64,000 nucleotides of DNA from Methylobacterium sp. Leaf125 (GCF_001423085.1 NZ_LMNU01000045.1:62001-126000); one strand, 5' to 3'. Positions 1 to 8,115 are shown, numbered from the stretch's first letter. A program made the numbers and translations. Notes: generated by a model from the sequence alone, not told the origin.

Positions 1-195
1 GGCGATGGCTTGCGCGAGGTTGTCCGGCAATGTCGCCCGGCCGATCGCACTGGCATTCAGGGACAGGAACGGCGCGAGCAGGGTCCGCACGTTGGCATCA
101 GACGGCGTGATCGTCGCGATCTGTGCCTGTGCGGCGGCCAGACCCGTCGCCGCCAGGATGATGGCTGCACGGGAAACACCGCAACGGAACCGCAT
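1..195 (-). CDS. Secreted protein, 3' end cut off by the window edge
   Basis: The ATG lies at 195 on the minus strand and about 65 codons are visible before the window ends, so the C-terminus is missing. The protein starts MRFRCGVSR, followed by a hydrophobic stretch ending in AAAQAQ. This is a typical Sec signal peptide with a probable signal peptidase I site near residue 25. The mature part begins IATITPSDANVRTLLAPF and matches no family I recognise. It is transcribed in the same direction as dusA but 219 bp downstream of it, so it probably has its own promoter. The intergenic stretch 196-414 holds nothing else I can support. Confidence 0.6.
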   Translation of the reverse strand, partial: MRFRCGVSRAAIILAATGLAAAQAQIATITPSDANVRTLLAPFLSLNASAIGRATLPDNLAQAIA

Positions 196-414
196 CGTTC
201 GCCCCCGCGAATCCGTTCGTCGGACCGACGGTTTGAATAACGAACCCTACAGTTCCAAAGTGCTCATGGCTCTCTCACCCTATAAGGCGCCCAGCCCCGT
301 GCGCGATCAGCAAAAACCCTGATCTACCTCCGATATAGACTGCCGCCGAACGATCGGGCGGCCGTTTATATTGAGGGAGGCTCCTAACTTGATCGCGGCT
401 CCGGCGAGCGGGGC

Positions 415-1443
415 TCAGGCGGCATCCTGTGCCCTGTCCCTGCCCGGAATGGCCGGATCGGCGGCCTGATGGGCGCGGCCGACCAGCTCCACCGCCTCCC
501 GCAGGGTCGCGAGGCCGGCTTCGGGCTGGAGGCCGAAGGTCGAGAGGTGCCGGCGGTAGGCGCGGGCACCCGGGCGGCCGTTGAAAAGGCCGAGCATGTG
601 CCGCGTCACCGCGTGCAGGCGGGTGCCGTCCTGCAGGAATCCGGCGAGGACGGGTTCGAAGGCCGTGATCGCAGCGAACGGATCGGCGGCCGGGGCGGGC
701 TCGCCGAACAGGACCGGATCGACGTCGAGCAGGATCGCCGGATCGCTGTAGGCCACCCGGCCGATCATCACCCCGTCGACCTCCGCCAGGTGGGCGGCCG
801 TATCCGCGATGGTGGCGATGCCGCCGTTGATGGCGATGGGCAGGTCGGGATGGGCCCGCTTCAGCCGCGCCACCCGCGGATAGTCGAGGGGGGGCACGTC
901 GCGGTTCTCCTTGGGCGAGAGCCCCTGGAGCCAGGCCTTACGGGCATGCACCACGAGGCCGTCGACGCCGGCCGCGATCACGGCGTCCGCGAGGGCGTCG
1001 AGGGCCTGCTCGCTGTCCTGGTCGTCCACGCCGATGCGGCACTTCACCGTGACCGGCACCGACACCGCCGCCTTCATGGCGGCGACGCAGGCGGCCACCA
1101 CGGCGGGCTCGCGCATCAGGCAGGCGCCGAAGCGTCCGTCCTGCACGCGGTCGGAGGGGCAGCCGACATTGAGGTTGACCTCGTCGTAGCCGTATCCCTC
1201 GGCGATGCGCGCGGCCTCGGCAAGGTCGGCCGGGTTCGAGCCGCCGAGCTGCACCGCCACCGGATGCTCGAGCGCGTCGAAGCCGAGCAGACGGTCGCGC
1301 GGCCCGTGGATGACGGCCCCGGTGGTGACCATCTCGGTGTAGAGCCGGGCGTGCCGCGACAGGGTCCGATGGAAGGCCCGACAGTAACGGTCGGTCCAGT
1401 CCATCATCGGGGCGACGGAGAAGCGGAGGTCGCGGGCGATCAT
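415..1443 (-). CDS. dusA: tRNA-dihydrouridine synthase A
   Basis: This FMN- and NADPH-dependent enzyme reduces U20/U20a in the D-loop of tRNAs in the cytoplasm. The 342-residue product has the usual length and fold of the DusA subfamily. APMMDWTDRYCR at residues 11-22 is the FMN-phosphate/N-terminal signature. NVGCPSDRVQ (about 92-101) and GACLM (106-110) follow, with Cys108 matching the catalytic cysteine. VTVKCRIGVDD and the DGLVVHARKAW segment mark the rest of the TIM barrel and the DusA subgroup. The start is an ATG. ureE lies 51 bp upstream on the same strand, so co-transcription is possible, though no functional link is known. Confidence 0.96.
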   Translation of the reverse strand: MIARDLRFSVAPMMDWTDRYCRAFHRTLSRHARLYTEMVTTGAVIHGPRDRLLGFDALEHPVAVQLGGSNPADLAEAARIAEGYGYDEVNLNVGCPSDRVQDGRFGACLMREPAVVAACVAAMKAAVSVPVTVKCRIGVDDQDSEQALDALADAVIAAGVDGLVVHARKAWLQGLSPKENRDVPPLDYPRVARLKRAHPDLPIAINGGIATIADTAAHLAEVDGVMIGRVAYSDPAILLDVDPVLFGEPAPAADPFAAITAFEPVLAGFLQDGTRLHAVTRHMLGLFNGRPGARAYRRHLSTFGLQPEAGLATLREAVELVGRAHQAADPAIPGRDRAQDAA

Positions 1444-1494
1444 CCGGCGGACATAACCGTCCGCGCCGCCGGCTTCAACGCGGGGCGGGTCGGC

Positions 1495-2142
1495 TCAGTG
1501 CTCGTGCTTGCAGTCCGGCCCGTGCACGTGGCCGTGCGCGCCGTGGTCGTGAGCCTGGTCGTGCCCGTGGGAATGCCCATGGTCATGCCCCGCATGGGAA
1601 TGGCCGTGATCGTCGCCCGTATGATCGTGGCCCGCGTGGTCGTGCGCGTGATGCCCGTGATCGTGGTGGTCGTGTGCGTGATGCCCGTGATCATGGTGGT
1701 CGTGACCGCACTGGCTGTGGTCGTGGGCCGCGCGCTCCGGCTTGAAGGCCCGGGTCACCGGGGTGGCGGCGCAGCCCTGGCCGCGGACGAGTTCGGCGGC
1801 GCTGCGGGGCACGTAGAGCACGTCGGCGGCGATCTCGGCCGGCACGTGGCTGCCGCCGAGCTGCCAGGCCAGGCGCAGCAGCCGGGCCGGGTTCTCGGCC
1901 CGGACCTCGAGCAGCGGCTCCCCGGCGGCGCGGATCGCCACGAGGCGCCCGTCCTCCAAGCGCAGGGCATCGCCGTCTTCCAGGGACGCGGCCTTGGCGA
2001 GTGCGAGGGACAGGGTCAGCCCGCCCTCCCCGGTCAGGCTCTCCGGCGGGGCCTGACGGGCGGCGTGGTCGAGAACGATCGTGTCGACGATCGCATCGGC
2101 GCGGACGGCGACCTTGCGGACGATGGCGGTGGCGCGCTGCAT
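1495..2142 (-). CDS. ureE: Urease accessory protein UreE with long His-rich tail
   Basis: UreE is a nickel metallochaperone that hands Ni2+ to the UreDFG-urease complex. In this 215-residue protein the N-terminal peptide-binding domain covers about residues 1-75. The metal-binding domain follows, with the LGGSHVPAE motif at 95-103; His99 corresponds to the conserved interface Ni ligand usually written GNRH. From about residue 140 to the end the sequence is almost only His, Asp and Gly with a few Ala, far richer than the about 15-residue His tail of Klebsiella UreE. No urease structural gene or other accessory gene lies in the window, so here it stands alone next to dusA. The tail probably stores Ni or other metals. 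Confidence 0.92.
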   Translation of the reverse strand: MQRATAIVRKVAVRADAIVDTIVLDHAARQAPPESLTGEGGLTLSLALAKAASLEDGDALRLEDGRLVAIRAAGEPLLEVRAENPARLLRLAWQLGGSHVPAEIAADVLYVPRSAAELVRGQGCAATPVTRAFKPERAAHDHSQCGHDHHDHGHHAHDHHDHGHHAHDHAGHDHTGDDHGHSHAGHDHGHSHGHDQAHDHGAHGHVHGPDCKHEH

Positions 2143-2347
2143 GGATTCCTCGCGGCGGAATGGGCGGCCGGCGCCGCCCGGATGGACCCTGATCGGCGCA
2201 TCACTAGAGGGTTTTTCGGCGAAACGGAAAGGCGGGACGGAACCTTAGCCGTTCGGCGTGCATTTCTCGCGCGGAATGCTTAAGCTCGGGCGGCACGAAC
2301 ATCACGGCCGAAGGCCGGGTCACGACGCACAAGGGAGTCTCGGAACC

Positions 2348-2617
2348 ATGAAGAAGCTCATTGCCGCCACCTTCGCGGGTGTCCTCGCCCTCTCGGTCGG
2401 CGCCTGCAACACCCCGCAGGACCGCGCCCTCGGCGGCGCCGGCCTCGGCGCGCTCGCGGGTGCCGCCATCGGTGGCGCCGCCACGGGCCGCGCCGGCGGC
2501 GCGCTCGCGGGTGCGGCCATCGGCGGCGCCGGCGGTGCCATCGTGGGCGCCTCCACCGCTCCGCGCTGTCCCTACGGCACCTACCGCGACGCCTACGGCG
2601 ACGTGTACTGCCGCTGA
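2348..2617 (+). CDS. Small glycine-zipper lipoprotein
   Basis: This is an 89-residue envelope protein. MKKLIAATFAGVLALSVGAC is a lipoprotein signal peptide with lipobox LSVGAC, so Cys20 should be lipidated. It is followed by about 45 residues of Gly/Ala (GGAGLGALAGAAIGGAA repeats), a glycine-zipper membrane-associating segment. The end, CPYGTYRDAYGDVYC, contains two cysteines and is a common tail in rhizobial and Methylobacterium small lipoproteins. A longer reading frame opens upstream at 2258, but the lipoprotein signal fixes the start at 2348. A strong terminator follows 43 bp after the stop. Function beyond the envelope is unknown. Confidence 0.85.
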   Translation: MKKLIAATFAGVLALSVGACNTPQDRALGGAGLGALAGAAIGGAATGRAGGALAGAAIGGAGGAIVGASTAPRCPYGTYRDAYGDVYCR

Positions 2618-2660
2618 GACCCGGCACCGCGCGGCCCGGAACGGCCGCGCCGGACCATCG

Positions 2661-2691
2661 GGCTCCCTCTCTCCGGAGAGGGAGCCTTTTT
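2661..2691 (+). terminator. Intrinsic terminator after the glycine-zipper lipoprotein
   Basis: There is a perfect 11-bp stem (2661-2671 with 2676-2686) with a 4-nt loop, directly followed by five T. It ends the plus-strand lipoprotein transcript and sits just before the stop of the convergent flavoprotein gene. Confidence 0.92.
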
Positions 2692-2705
2692 CGTGGGACG
2701 AAGGC

Positions 2706-3953
2706 TCACGCGCCCCGGACCGGGTCCCGCTCCATCCAGGCGAGCATGCCCGCCGCCGCCGCCCGGCCCGAGGCGAAGGCCCCCTGGAGCAGGTAGCCCC
2801 CCGTCGGGGCCTCCCAATCGAGCATCTCCCCCGCCACGAAGGTGCCGGGCCGCCGGGTCAGCATGAAGCCGGCGTCGAGCTCGCCGAAGCGGACGCCGCC
2901 CGCGGTCGAGATCGCCCGGTCGAGGCCGCGCGGGGCGAGGAGGCGCAGCGGCACCGCCTTGATCAGGGCCGCCAGGGCCGCGGCGGCGACCGGCAGCGGA
3001 TGCACCGCCTCGCGCAGAAGACCGATCCCCACGGGCGTCAGCGCCGCGGCCTTGCGCAGGCGGTTGGCCAGGGACAGGCCGGGCTTCGGATCGCTGAGCG
3101 CCCGCGCCAGGGCCGCCTCGTCGACATCGGGCCGCAGGTCGAGGGTCAGCCGGGCCTCACCCCGCTCGGTGGCGGCCCGGATCCGGTGCGCCAGGGCGTA
3201 GATCGCTCCGCCCTCGATGCCGTCGGCGCTGACCACCGCCTCGCCGCGCACGCGGAGGCCGTCCAGGCTGAGGGCGATCCGCTTCAGCGGGGTGCCGGCG
3301 AAGCGCTCGGCGAAGATCGGCGACCAGGCGACGGTGAACCCGACATTGGCGGGCTTGAGCGGCGCCACCGCGACACCCGCGCGCGCGAGCACGGGCACCC
3401 AGGCGCCGTCGGAGCCGAGGCGCGGCCAACTCGCGCCTCCCAGGGCCAGGAGCACCGGGCGGTGCGCGGTCTCGACCCGCCCCTCCGGGGTCTCGAAGAC
3501 CGGGCCACCCGCGTCCGACCAGCCGGTGAAGCGGTGGCGGGTGCGGATGCGGACGCCCAACCCCTCGAGGCGCTGGAGCCAAGCTCGCAGGAGCGGCGAG
3601 GCCTTGAAGGCCTCCGGGAAGACGCGGCCGCTCGACCCGACGAAGGTCGGCTGGCCGAGGGCGTCGCACCAGGCGCGCAGGTCGCCGGGCGAGAACGCCG
3701 CGATGGCCCCGGCGAGGGCGTTTTCCTCCGGCTGGTAGCGCGCCAGGAAGGCCGGCAGCGGTTCGGAATGCGTGAGGTTAAGCCCACCGCGTCCGGCGAT
3801 GAGGAGCTTTCGCCCCACGCTCGGCATCCGGTCGTAGAGGGTCACGGCGTGGCCGGCCTGCGCCAGCACCTCCGCCGCCGCGAGGCCGGCCGGGCCACCA
3901 CCGATCACGGCGGGTCCGTCCATGTCCGGGCCGTTGCGTACACTGTCAGTCAT
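2706..3953 (-). CDS. NAD(P)/FAD-dependent oxidoreductase, HI0933/BaiN-like flavoprotein
   Basis: This 415-residue flavoprotein belongs to the HI0933-like group (TIGR03862-type subset). The Rossmann dinucleotide motif AVIGGGPAGLAAAE lies near residues 15-28. GRKLLIAGRGGLNLTHSEP, the family signature behind the FAD site, lies around 48-66. SSGRVFPEAFKASPLL and the terminal GGVRFGELD and TGGYLLQGAFASGRAAA segments are also diagnostic. The physiological substrate of this subgroup is not established. I chose ATG 3953; an in-frame TTG at 3989 and an ATG at 3923 are alternatives, and 3923 would still leave the Rossmann motif intact. It is divergent from terC, with a hairpin in the shared upstream region. 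Confidence 0.88.
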   Translation of the reverse strand: MTDSVRNGPDMDGPAVIGGGPAGLAAAEVLAQAGHAVTLYDRMPSVGRKLLIAGRGGLNLTHSEPLPAFLARYQPEENALAGAIAAFSPGDLRAWCDALGQPTFVGSSGRVFPEAFKASPLLRAWLQRLEGLGVRIRTRHRFTGWSDAGGPVFETPEGRVETAHRPVLLALGGASWPRLGSDGAWVPVLARAGVAVAPLKPANVGFTVAWSPIFAERFAGTPLKRIALSLDGLRVRGEAVVSADGIEGGAIYALAHRIRAATERGEARLTLDLRPDVDEAALARALSDPKPGLSLANRLRKAAALTPVGIGLLREAVHPLPVAAAALAALIKAVPLRLLAPRGLDRAISTAGGVRFGELDAGFMLTRRPGTFVAGEMLDWEAPTGGYLLQGAFASGRAAAAGMLAWMERDPVRGA

Positions 3954-3980
3954 GCGTCCTGGGAAGCCGGCGGGGGTCGG

Positions 3981-4000
3981 CCCTGTCAAGCGTGACAGGG
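3981..4000. promoter_or_regulatory. Perfect 8-bp inverted repeat between divergent genes
   Basis: CCCTGTCA and TGACAGGG are separated by AGCG. The element lies in the 188-bp region between the divergent flavoprotein (start 3953) and terC (start 4142). It could be an operator dyad or an RNA hairpin in either leader. I looked for the conserved core of a yybP-ykoY manganese riboswitch, which often precedes terC/alx genes, and did not find it. Confidence 0.4.
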
Positions 4001-4141
4001 CGATGCCCTTGATTCGCCCGGTTCAGAGCCCCAACTGCGCCTCATCGGCTGCGGGCCCCTCTGGCGGGATGCTGCATGATGCGTTCCGTGATGTCGGAGC
4101 CGATGCTTTCTCTCCTCAAGAAGCATCGACGGTCCTGCGTC

Positions 4142-5272
4142 ATGGTTGATTTTCTGTATTACGAGTGGCTCGGCAAGCCCGTGTGGATGTGGCTCGGGTT
4201 CCACGCCCTCGTGGCCGGGTTGCTGGCCTTCGATCTCGGACTTCTGCACCGCGACAAGAATCATGAGATCGGCGTGAAGGAGAGCCTCCTTCTGACGCTG
4301 TTCTACTTCACCCTGGGCATGATCTTCGGCGGATGGGTCTGGTGGTATCTCGGGCCCCAGGCGGGCCAGGAATACGTCGCCGGCCTCGTGGTCGAGAAGT
4401 CGCTGTCGATGGACAACGTCTTCGTGATCGCCGTCATTCTCACGGCCCTGGGCATTCCCCGCGCCGCCCAGCACCGGGTCCTGGTCTGGGGCATCCTCGC
4501 GGCCGTCCTGCTGCGCGGCCTGATGATCGGTCTCGGCGCGGCCCTCGTGCACCAGGCCGCCTGGGTTCTGTCGATCTTCGCCGCCTTCCTGATCTTCGCC
4601 GGCCTCAAGATGCTGGTCTCGAAGGAGGAGGAGCCGGGCGATATCCGCGAGAACCGGGCCGTCCGGTTCCTGCAGCGGATCCTGCGCATCACGCCCGAGT
4701 TGCACGGGCAGCGCTTCATGGTGCGAAAAGCCGACCCGAAGACCGGGAAGACCGCCCTCTGGCTGACGCCCCTGGCCCTGGCGCTCATCCTGGTGAACGG
4801 TGCCGACGTGATCTTCGCCGTCGACAGCGTGCCGGCGATCTTCGCCATCACCACCGATACCTTCGTGGTCTACACCTCGAACATCTTCGCGATCCTCGGC
4901 TTGCGGGCGCTCTACTTCGCCCTGGCGGCGATGGTGGACCGCTTCGCCTATCTCAAGACGGCGCTGGCCTTCATCCTGATCTTCATCGGCGGAAAGATCG
5001 TGGTCGCCGACACCTTCGGCCTCGTCCACGTGCCGCCGTGGGTCTCCCTCGCAGTCACCGTCGTGTTCCTGGTGGCGGGCATCGCCTACAGCCTGTGGCG
5101 CACCCGCGGCACGGTCACGGCAGACGTGCACGGGCATGACGCGCATGGGCATGGCGCGCATGGGCATGGCGCGCATGGGCATGGCGCCCATGGGCATGGC
5201 GCGCATGGGCATGGCGCGCATGGGCATGGCGCCCATGGGCATGGCGCCCAGGCGGTGCAGCCCCGGGTGTAA
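4142..5272 (+). CDS. TerC/Alx-family integral membrane metal-ion exporter with HGHGA-repeat tail
   Basis: This 376-residue inner-membrane protein has about nine hydrophobic segments. Family motifs are EWLGKPVWMWLGF at the N-terminus, VVEKSLSMDNVFVIAVI (about 80-96) and NGADVIFAVDSVPAIFAI (about 219-236). The acidic residues in the last two are conserved in the TerC/Alx family, which is linked to Mn2+ efflux and the metalation of exoenzymes. I chose ATG 4142 because homologues begin right before this EWLGKPVW segment. An upstream in-frame ATG at 4076 would add 22 non-conserved residues. The C-terminus is unusual: eight five-residue units HGHDA/HGHGA, a likely cytosolic metal-binding extension. 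Gene symbol withheld because terC and alx are not separable here. Confidence 0.9.
   Translation: MVDFLYYEWLGKPVWMWLGFHALVAGLLAFDLGLLHRDKNHEIGVKESLLLTLFYFTLGMIFGGWVWWYLGPQAGQEYVAGLVVEKSLSMDNVFVIAVILTALGIPRAAQHRVLVWGILAAVLLRGLMIGLGAALVHQAAWVLSIFAAFLIFAGLKMLVSKEEEPGDIRENRAVRFLQRILRITPELHGQRFMVRKADPKTGKTALWLTPLALALILVNGADVIFAVDSVPAIFAITTDTFVVYTSNIFAILGLRALYFALAAMVDRFAYLKTALAFILIFIGGKIVVADTFGLVHVPPWVSLAVTVVFLVAGIAYSLWRTRGTVTADVHGHDAHGHGAHGHGAHGHGAHGHGAHGHGAHGHGAHGHGAQAVQPRV
5129..5248 (+). repeat. Eight in-frame 15-bp tandem repeats coding (HGHGA)n
   Basis: Eight consecutive 15-bp units encode HGHDA once and HGHGA seven times. Most copies are identical at the DNA level, differing only at a third position (GCG or GCC). 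Such near-identity means recent expansion by slippage or unequal crossing-over. The tail is strand-symmetric enough to read His/Ala-rich on the other strand too. Confidence 0.97.
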
Positions 5273-5305
5273 CCGGCAGCCGGTGTTCGGAGGGTTGCAC
5301 GGGCG

Positions 5306-5330
5306 CCTCCCTCCCCCTCTGTGAGGGAGG
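5306..5330. terminator. Hairpin between convergent terC and amidase genes
   Basis: CCTCCCTC (5306-5313) pairs with GAGGGAGG (5323-5330) across a 9-nt loop, in the gap between two converging genes. There is no T-run on either side, so it is only a probable bidirectional terminator. Confidence 0.4.
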
Positions 5331-5366
5331 GAGCCACTCCGTTGCACGCTACCGCACCCTCGCGCG

Positions 5367-6122
5367 CTACCGCCCCGGCAGGGCCGCGATCAGGTCCCGC
5401 AGGGTGGTGATCGTCGAGGCGTCGGCGACGCCGTCGACGCGGGCCGGGCGGAAGTGGCGCTGGAACGCCGTCACCACCGCGCCCATGCGGGCATCGAAGC
5501 TGGCGCTCACCGGCAGGTCGTAGCCGTAGAGGGCGAACATCGCCTGCAGGGCCTCGATCGGCGGTCCGGCATCGCCCTGCGCGAAGAAGCGGCCGTCGCG
5601 GATCGGGGCCGACGGCACCCAGTGGCCGATGCCGGCGCGGGCGAGGGTCTCCCAGGGGAAGTGCTCGCCCGGATCCTCCTTGCGCTCGGGGGCGATGTCC
5701 GAATGGGCGAGGATCCTGTGCGGGGCGAGGCTCCAGCGCTTCGCGAGATCGCCGCACAGGGCGATCACGGCCTCGATCTGTGCCGGCGGATAGGCCGGCA
5801 GGCCGCCGGCATGGCCGCCATTGACGATCTCGATGCCGAGGGAGCGCGAGTTCACGTCGCTAATCCCGGCCCAGGAGCCCTGGCCCGCATGCCAGGCCCG
5901 GCGCCCCTCGGGCACCATCTGCACCACGCGGCCATCCTCCAGCACCACGTAATGGGCCGAGACCTCCGCCACGGGGTTGGCGAGGCGTTGCAGGGCGGCG
6001 GCCGCGCTCTCCATCCCGGTGTAGTGCAGGATGAGGAGGTCGACCGGACCGGACCGGCGCTCGCCGTGGTTCGGCGACGGGTGGACGCTGGTGGCGACGG
6101 GACTTTCGGGCGTCGGTTTCAC
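5367..6122 (-). CDS. AmpD/AmiD-like N-acetylmuramoyl-L-alanine amidase with peptidoglycan-binding domain
   Basis: This zinc amidase cleaves the MurNAc-L-Ala bond of muropeptides. The 251-residue protein has an Amidase_2 domain at about 25-160 and a C-terminal PG_binding_1 domain at about 185-245. Candidate zinc ligands are His33 (ILHYTG), His140 (LAHSD) and Asp150 (RKEDPG), with Lys148 as the partner residue. No signal peptide is visible, which suggests cytoplasmic anhydromuropeptide recycling, as in AmpD. However, the added peptidoglycan-binding domain is like that of the periplasmic AmiD. Its start overlaps the stop of the TerB/DnaJ gene by 4 bp (ATGA-type), so the two genes are translationally coupled. 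Confidence 0.9.
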   Translation of the reverse strand: MKPTPESPVATSVHPSPNHGERRSGPVDLLILHYTGMESAAAALQRLANPVAEVSAHYVVLEDGRVVQMVPEGRRAWHAGQGSWAGISDVNSRSLGIEIVNGGHAGGLPAYPPAQIEAVIALCGDLAKRWSLAPHRILAHSDIAPERKEDPGEHFPWETLARAGIGHWVPSAPIRDGRFFAQGDAGPPIEALQAMFALYGYDLPVSASFDARMGAVVTAFQRHFRPARVDGVADASTITTLRDLIAALPGR

Positions 6123-6844
6123 GTGAGGCCCCGCTCGGTGCTGATCCGGTCATAGGCGGCGTTGATGGCCGCGAGCCGGCGGGTGGCGATGGCCACGGCC
6201 TCCGGTGGCAGGCCGCGCGCGATGGCCCGGTCGGGATGGTTCTCCCGCACCAGGGCGCGGTGGGCCGCCTTCAGCCCGGCATCGTCGACAGCGTGGTCGA
6301 GGCCGAGCACGAGATAGGGATCGTCGGAGAGCCGGACGTGGCGGGCGGCGATGCGGCGGAACGCGGCCTCGTCGTAGCCGAAGGTCTCCGCCACGGCGCG
6401 CAGGTAGCGCTCCTCCGCCTCGTGGATGGCGCCGTCCGCCTTGGCGATGTGGAACAGGCCGTCGAGCACGTCCTCCAGCAGGGCCGGCTCGTCGTGGAAG
6501 GTGGTGGCCAATTGCCGGGCATAGGCCTCGAAGCCGTTCGCCGTACCCTTGGCAAGGTCGAACAGGCGCTGCACGCCGGGCCGGGCGCGCTCGTCCACCT
6601 GCACCACCTTGGCGAAGGCTTCGACCTCGGCCGGCGTCACCACGCCGTCGGATTTGGCCATCTTGGCGGCCAGGGCCACGAGACCGGTGGTGAAGACCAC
6701 GTCGCGCGGCGTGGTGCCGAACAGGGCGCCCTCGCGGTCGACCAGGAAGTGCCCCGCCACCCCGCCGATGAGGCCGCCGAGGGGGCCGCCGATGGCGAGG
6801 CCGAGGCCGGCCCCGCCGAGCTTGCCCCAGATGCCCACGCTCAT
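6119..6844 (-). CDS. DjlA-like co-chaperone: TerB domain plus C-terminal J domain
   Basis: The 241-residue protein begins with a glycine-rich hydrophobic stretch (about 8-32) that could anchor it to the membrane. A TerB-like helical domain follows (about 45-165), with the repeated acidic motifs AKSDGVVTPAE and AKADGAIHEAE. A DnaJ domain (about 174-238) completes it, with the HPD motif at 203-205 needed to stimulate DnaK ATPase. The arrangement matches DjlA of Escherichia coli, a membrane-bound DnaK partner. The 4-bp overlap with the downstream amidase suggests a role in envelope or cell-wall homeostasis, which is inference from context. Confidence 0.88.
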   Translation of the reverse strand: MSVGIWGKLGGAGLGLAIGGPLGGLIGGVAGHFLVDREGALFGTTPRDVVFTTGLVALAAKMAKSDGVVTPAEVEAFAKVVQVDERARPGVQRLFDLAKGTANGFEAYARQLATTFHDEPALLEDVLDGLFHIAKADGAIHEAEERYLRAVAETFGYDEAAFRRIAARHVRLSDDPYLVLGLDHAVDDAGLKAAHRALVRENHPDRAIARGLPPEAVAIATRRLAAINAAYDRISTERGLT

Positions 6845-6999
6845 CGGGCAACCCCGCGGGTGCAGGGAACGGGGCTGGAAGGGTCAGGAAGCATGGACGG
6901 TAGCGACACGTGGGATCGACTTCGGCGCGAAACGAAGCGCGTCCTTACACCGGACGCCTCCGTTTCGGCGAGGGGCGATCGCCCGGGTTGTCCGGCGCC

Positions 7000-7926
7000 T
7001 CAGCGCCGGGCGCAGAAGCCGACGAGCCCCTGGCTCTCGGTGGGGCAGGTCGCACTCAAGCTTCCGTCGCCCCCCGCCGTCACGATGGCGCTGCCCCCCT
7101 TCAGGCAGAGGGCCGAGGCCAGGATCTCGGTGCTCTCGCAGGTGATGCTGCAGCCGGAGGCCGGGCAGGTGTCCTGGCGCACCACCCGGAACGGCGATGC
7201 GGGTGCGGCGGCGGCCAGGGCGGCCTGACCGGCCTCGCCCTTCTGACCCGCCGGGCCGCGCTCGCCGGCCGGCCCCTTCGCGCCCGTCTCCCCCTTCGGT
7301 CCGGCATCTCCCTTCGGACCCGTCTCGCCCTTGAGACCCGCCTCGCCCTTGGGACCTGCCTCGCCCTTGGGTCCGGCTTCCCCCTTGGGTCCGGTCTCGC
7401 CCTTCGGACCGGTCTCGCCCCGGGGACCCGGCTCGCCCTTCGGTCCCTGGGGACCGGGCAGGCCGGCGACGCCCTGCGGGCCGGCGGGGCCGGTTTCGCC
7501 CCTGTCTCCCGCGTCTCCCTTCTGCCCCGTCTCGCCCTTCGGGCCGGGCTGGCCGGCAGGTCCGCAATTGGCGATGACCGCCTCGCGCTCGTCCTCGCCC
7601 GCCTTCAGGGTGGCGATGCAGTTGGTGGGCACGTAGGGCAGCCGGAAGACGAAGCGGCCCCGGCTGTCGGCGATGATCGAGATGTCCTCGTCGAGCACCA
7701 CCACCGTGCCGGGCTTGCGCACGCTGCCGGAGATGCGGAGGTCACCGTTCTCGAAGCGGGCATCGTAGACCTGGATCGGCTGCGACGCGACCTGGGGCCG
7801 GCGCACCTTGGACGCGGCCCGGGGCTCTTCGCCCCTGGGTTGGGCCGCCGTCTGCGCGGCGGCGGGGAGCCCTCCCGCGACGGTGATCAGGCCCGACAGG
7901 ACCACGAGGGCACGAGCGAGACGCAT
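7000..7926 (-). CDS. Secreted collagen-like (G-X-Y repeat) protein
   Basis: The 308-residue protein starts at ATG 7926, where a signal peptide (MRLARALVVLSGLITVAGG, cleavage near AAAQ at 25) begins. A longer frame continues upstream but lacks a signal. Residues about 50-120 form a small globular beta-rich domain with Cys103 and Cys121. Residues 122-235 are 38 uninterrupted Gly-X-Y triplets, rich in GPK, GET and GEA. This is a bacterial collagen-like triple helix of the charged Lys/Glu type. The C-terminal about 70 residues hold six cysteines and may form a trimerisation or capping head. It is probably exported and surface-associated. Function is unknown. It is divergent from imuA. Confidence 0.9.
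   Translation of the reverse strand: MRLARALVVLSGLITVAGGLPAAAQTAAQPRGEEPRAASKVRRPQVASQPIQVYDARFENGDLRISGSVRKPGTVVVLDEDISIIADSRGRFVFRLPYVPTNCIATLKAGEDEREAVIANCGPAGQPGPKGETGQKGDAGDRGETGPAGPQGVAGLPGPQGPKGEPGPRGETGPKGETGPKGEAGPKGEAGPKGEAGLKGETGPKGDAGPKGETGAKGPAGERGPAGQKGEAGQAALAAAAPASPFRVVRQDTCPASGCSITCESTEILASALCLKGGSAIVTAGGDGSLSATCPTESQGLVGFCARR
7222..7563 (-). repeat. 38 uninterrupted Gly-X-Y triplets
   Basis: This part of the collagen-like gene encodes 114 residues in strict Gly-X-Y phase. GPKGET and GPKGEA hexapeptide blocks (18-bp units) recur almost identically in its middle. Lys in Y followed by Glu in the next X position is the usual way bacterial collagens stabilise the helix without hydroxyproline. 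Confidence 0.95.
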
Positions 7927-8115
7927 GGAGTTCTCCCGGCTGATCCGCGTCTTATGCGCGGCAGGTGAGGAGTGCTGCCCTGCCCTCGCCACAGGGTCAA
8001 GCGTGGCGCAAATGCCGGCCCGCGGGACGCCATCCACAAGCATCCACAGCCTTCCACAGGCCAAGTCCTTGAGCGGCGACGAAATTCCGAATCCCCCCGG
8101 AAACCGATTGAGTCT

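Noticed and set aside
469-2283. Long plus-strand open frame opposite dusA and ureE
   Set aside because: It is an antisense frame created by GC-rich codon bias; the peptide is His/Arg/Gly-rich without any domain, whereas both minus-strand genes are well-conserved families.
3990-4141. Manganese (yybP-ykoY) riboswitch before terC
   Set aside because: I looked for the conserved GGGGAGUAG and CAUACU-type parts and did not see them; only a simple dyad is present.
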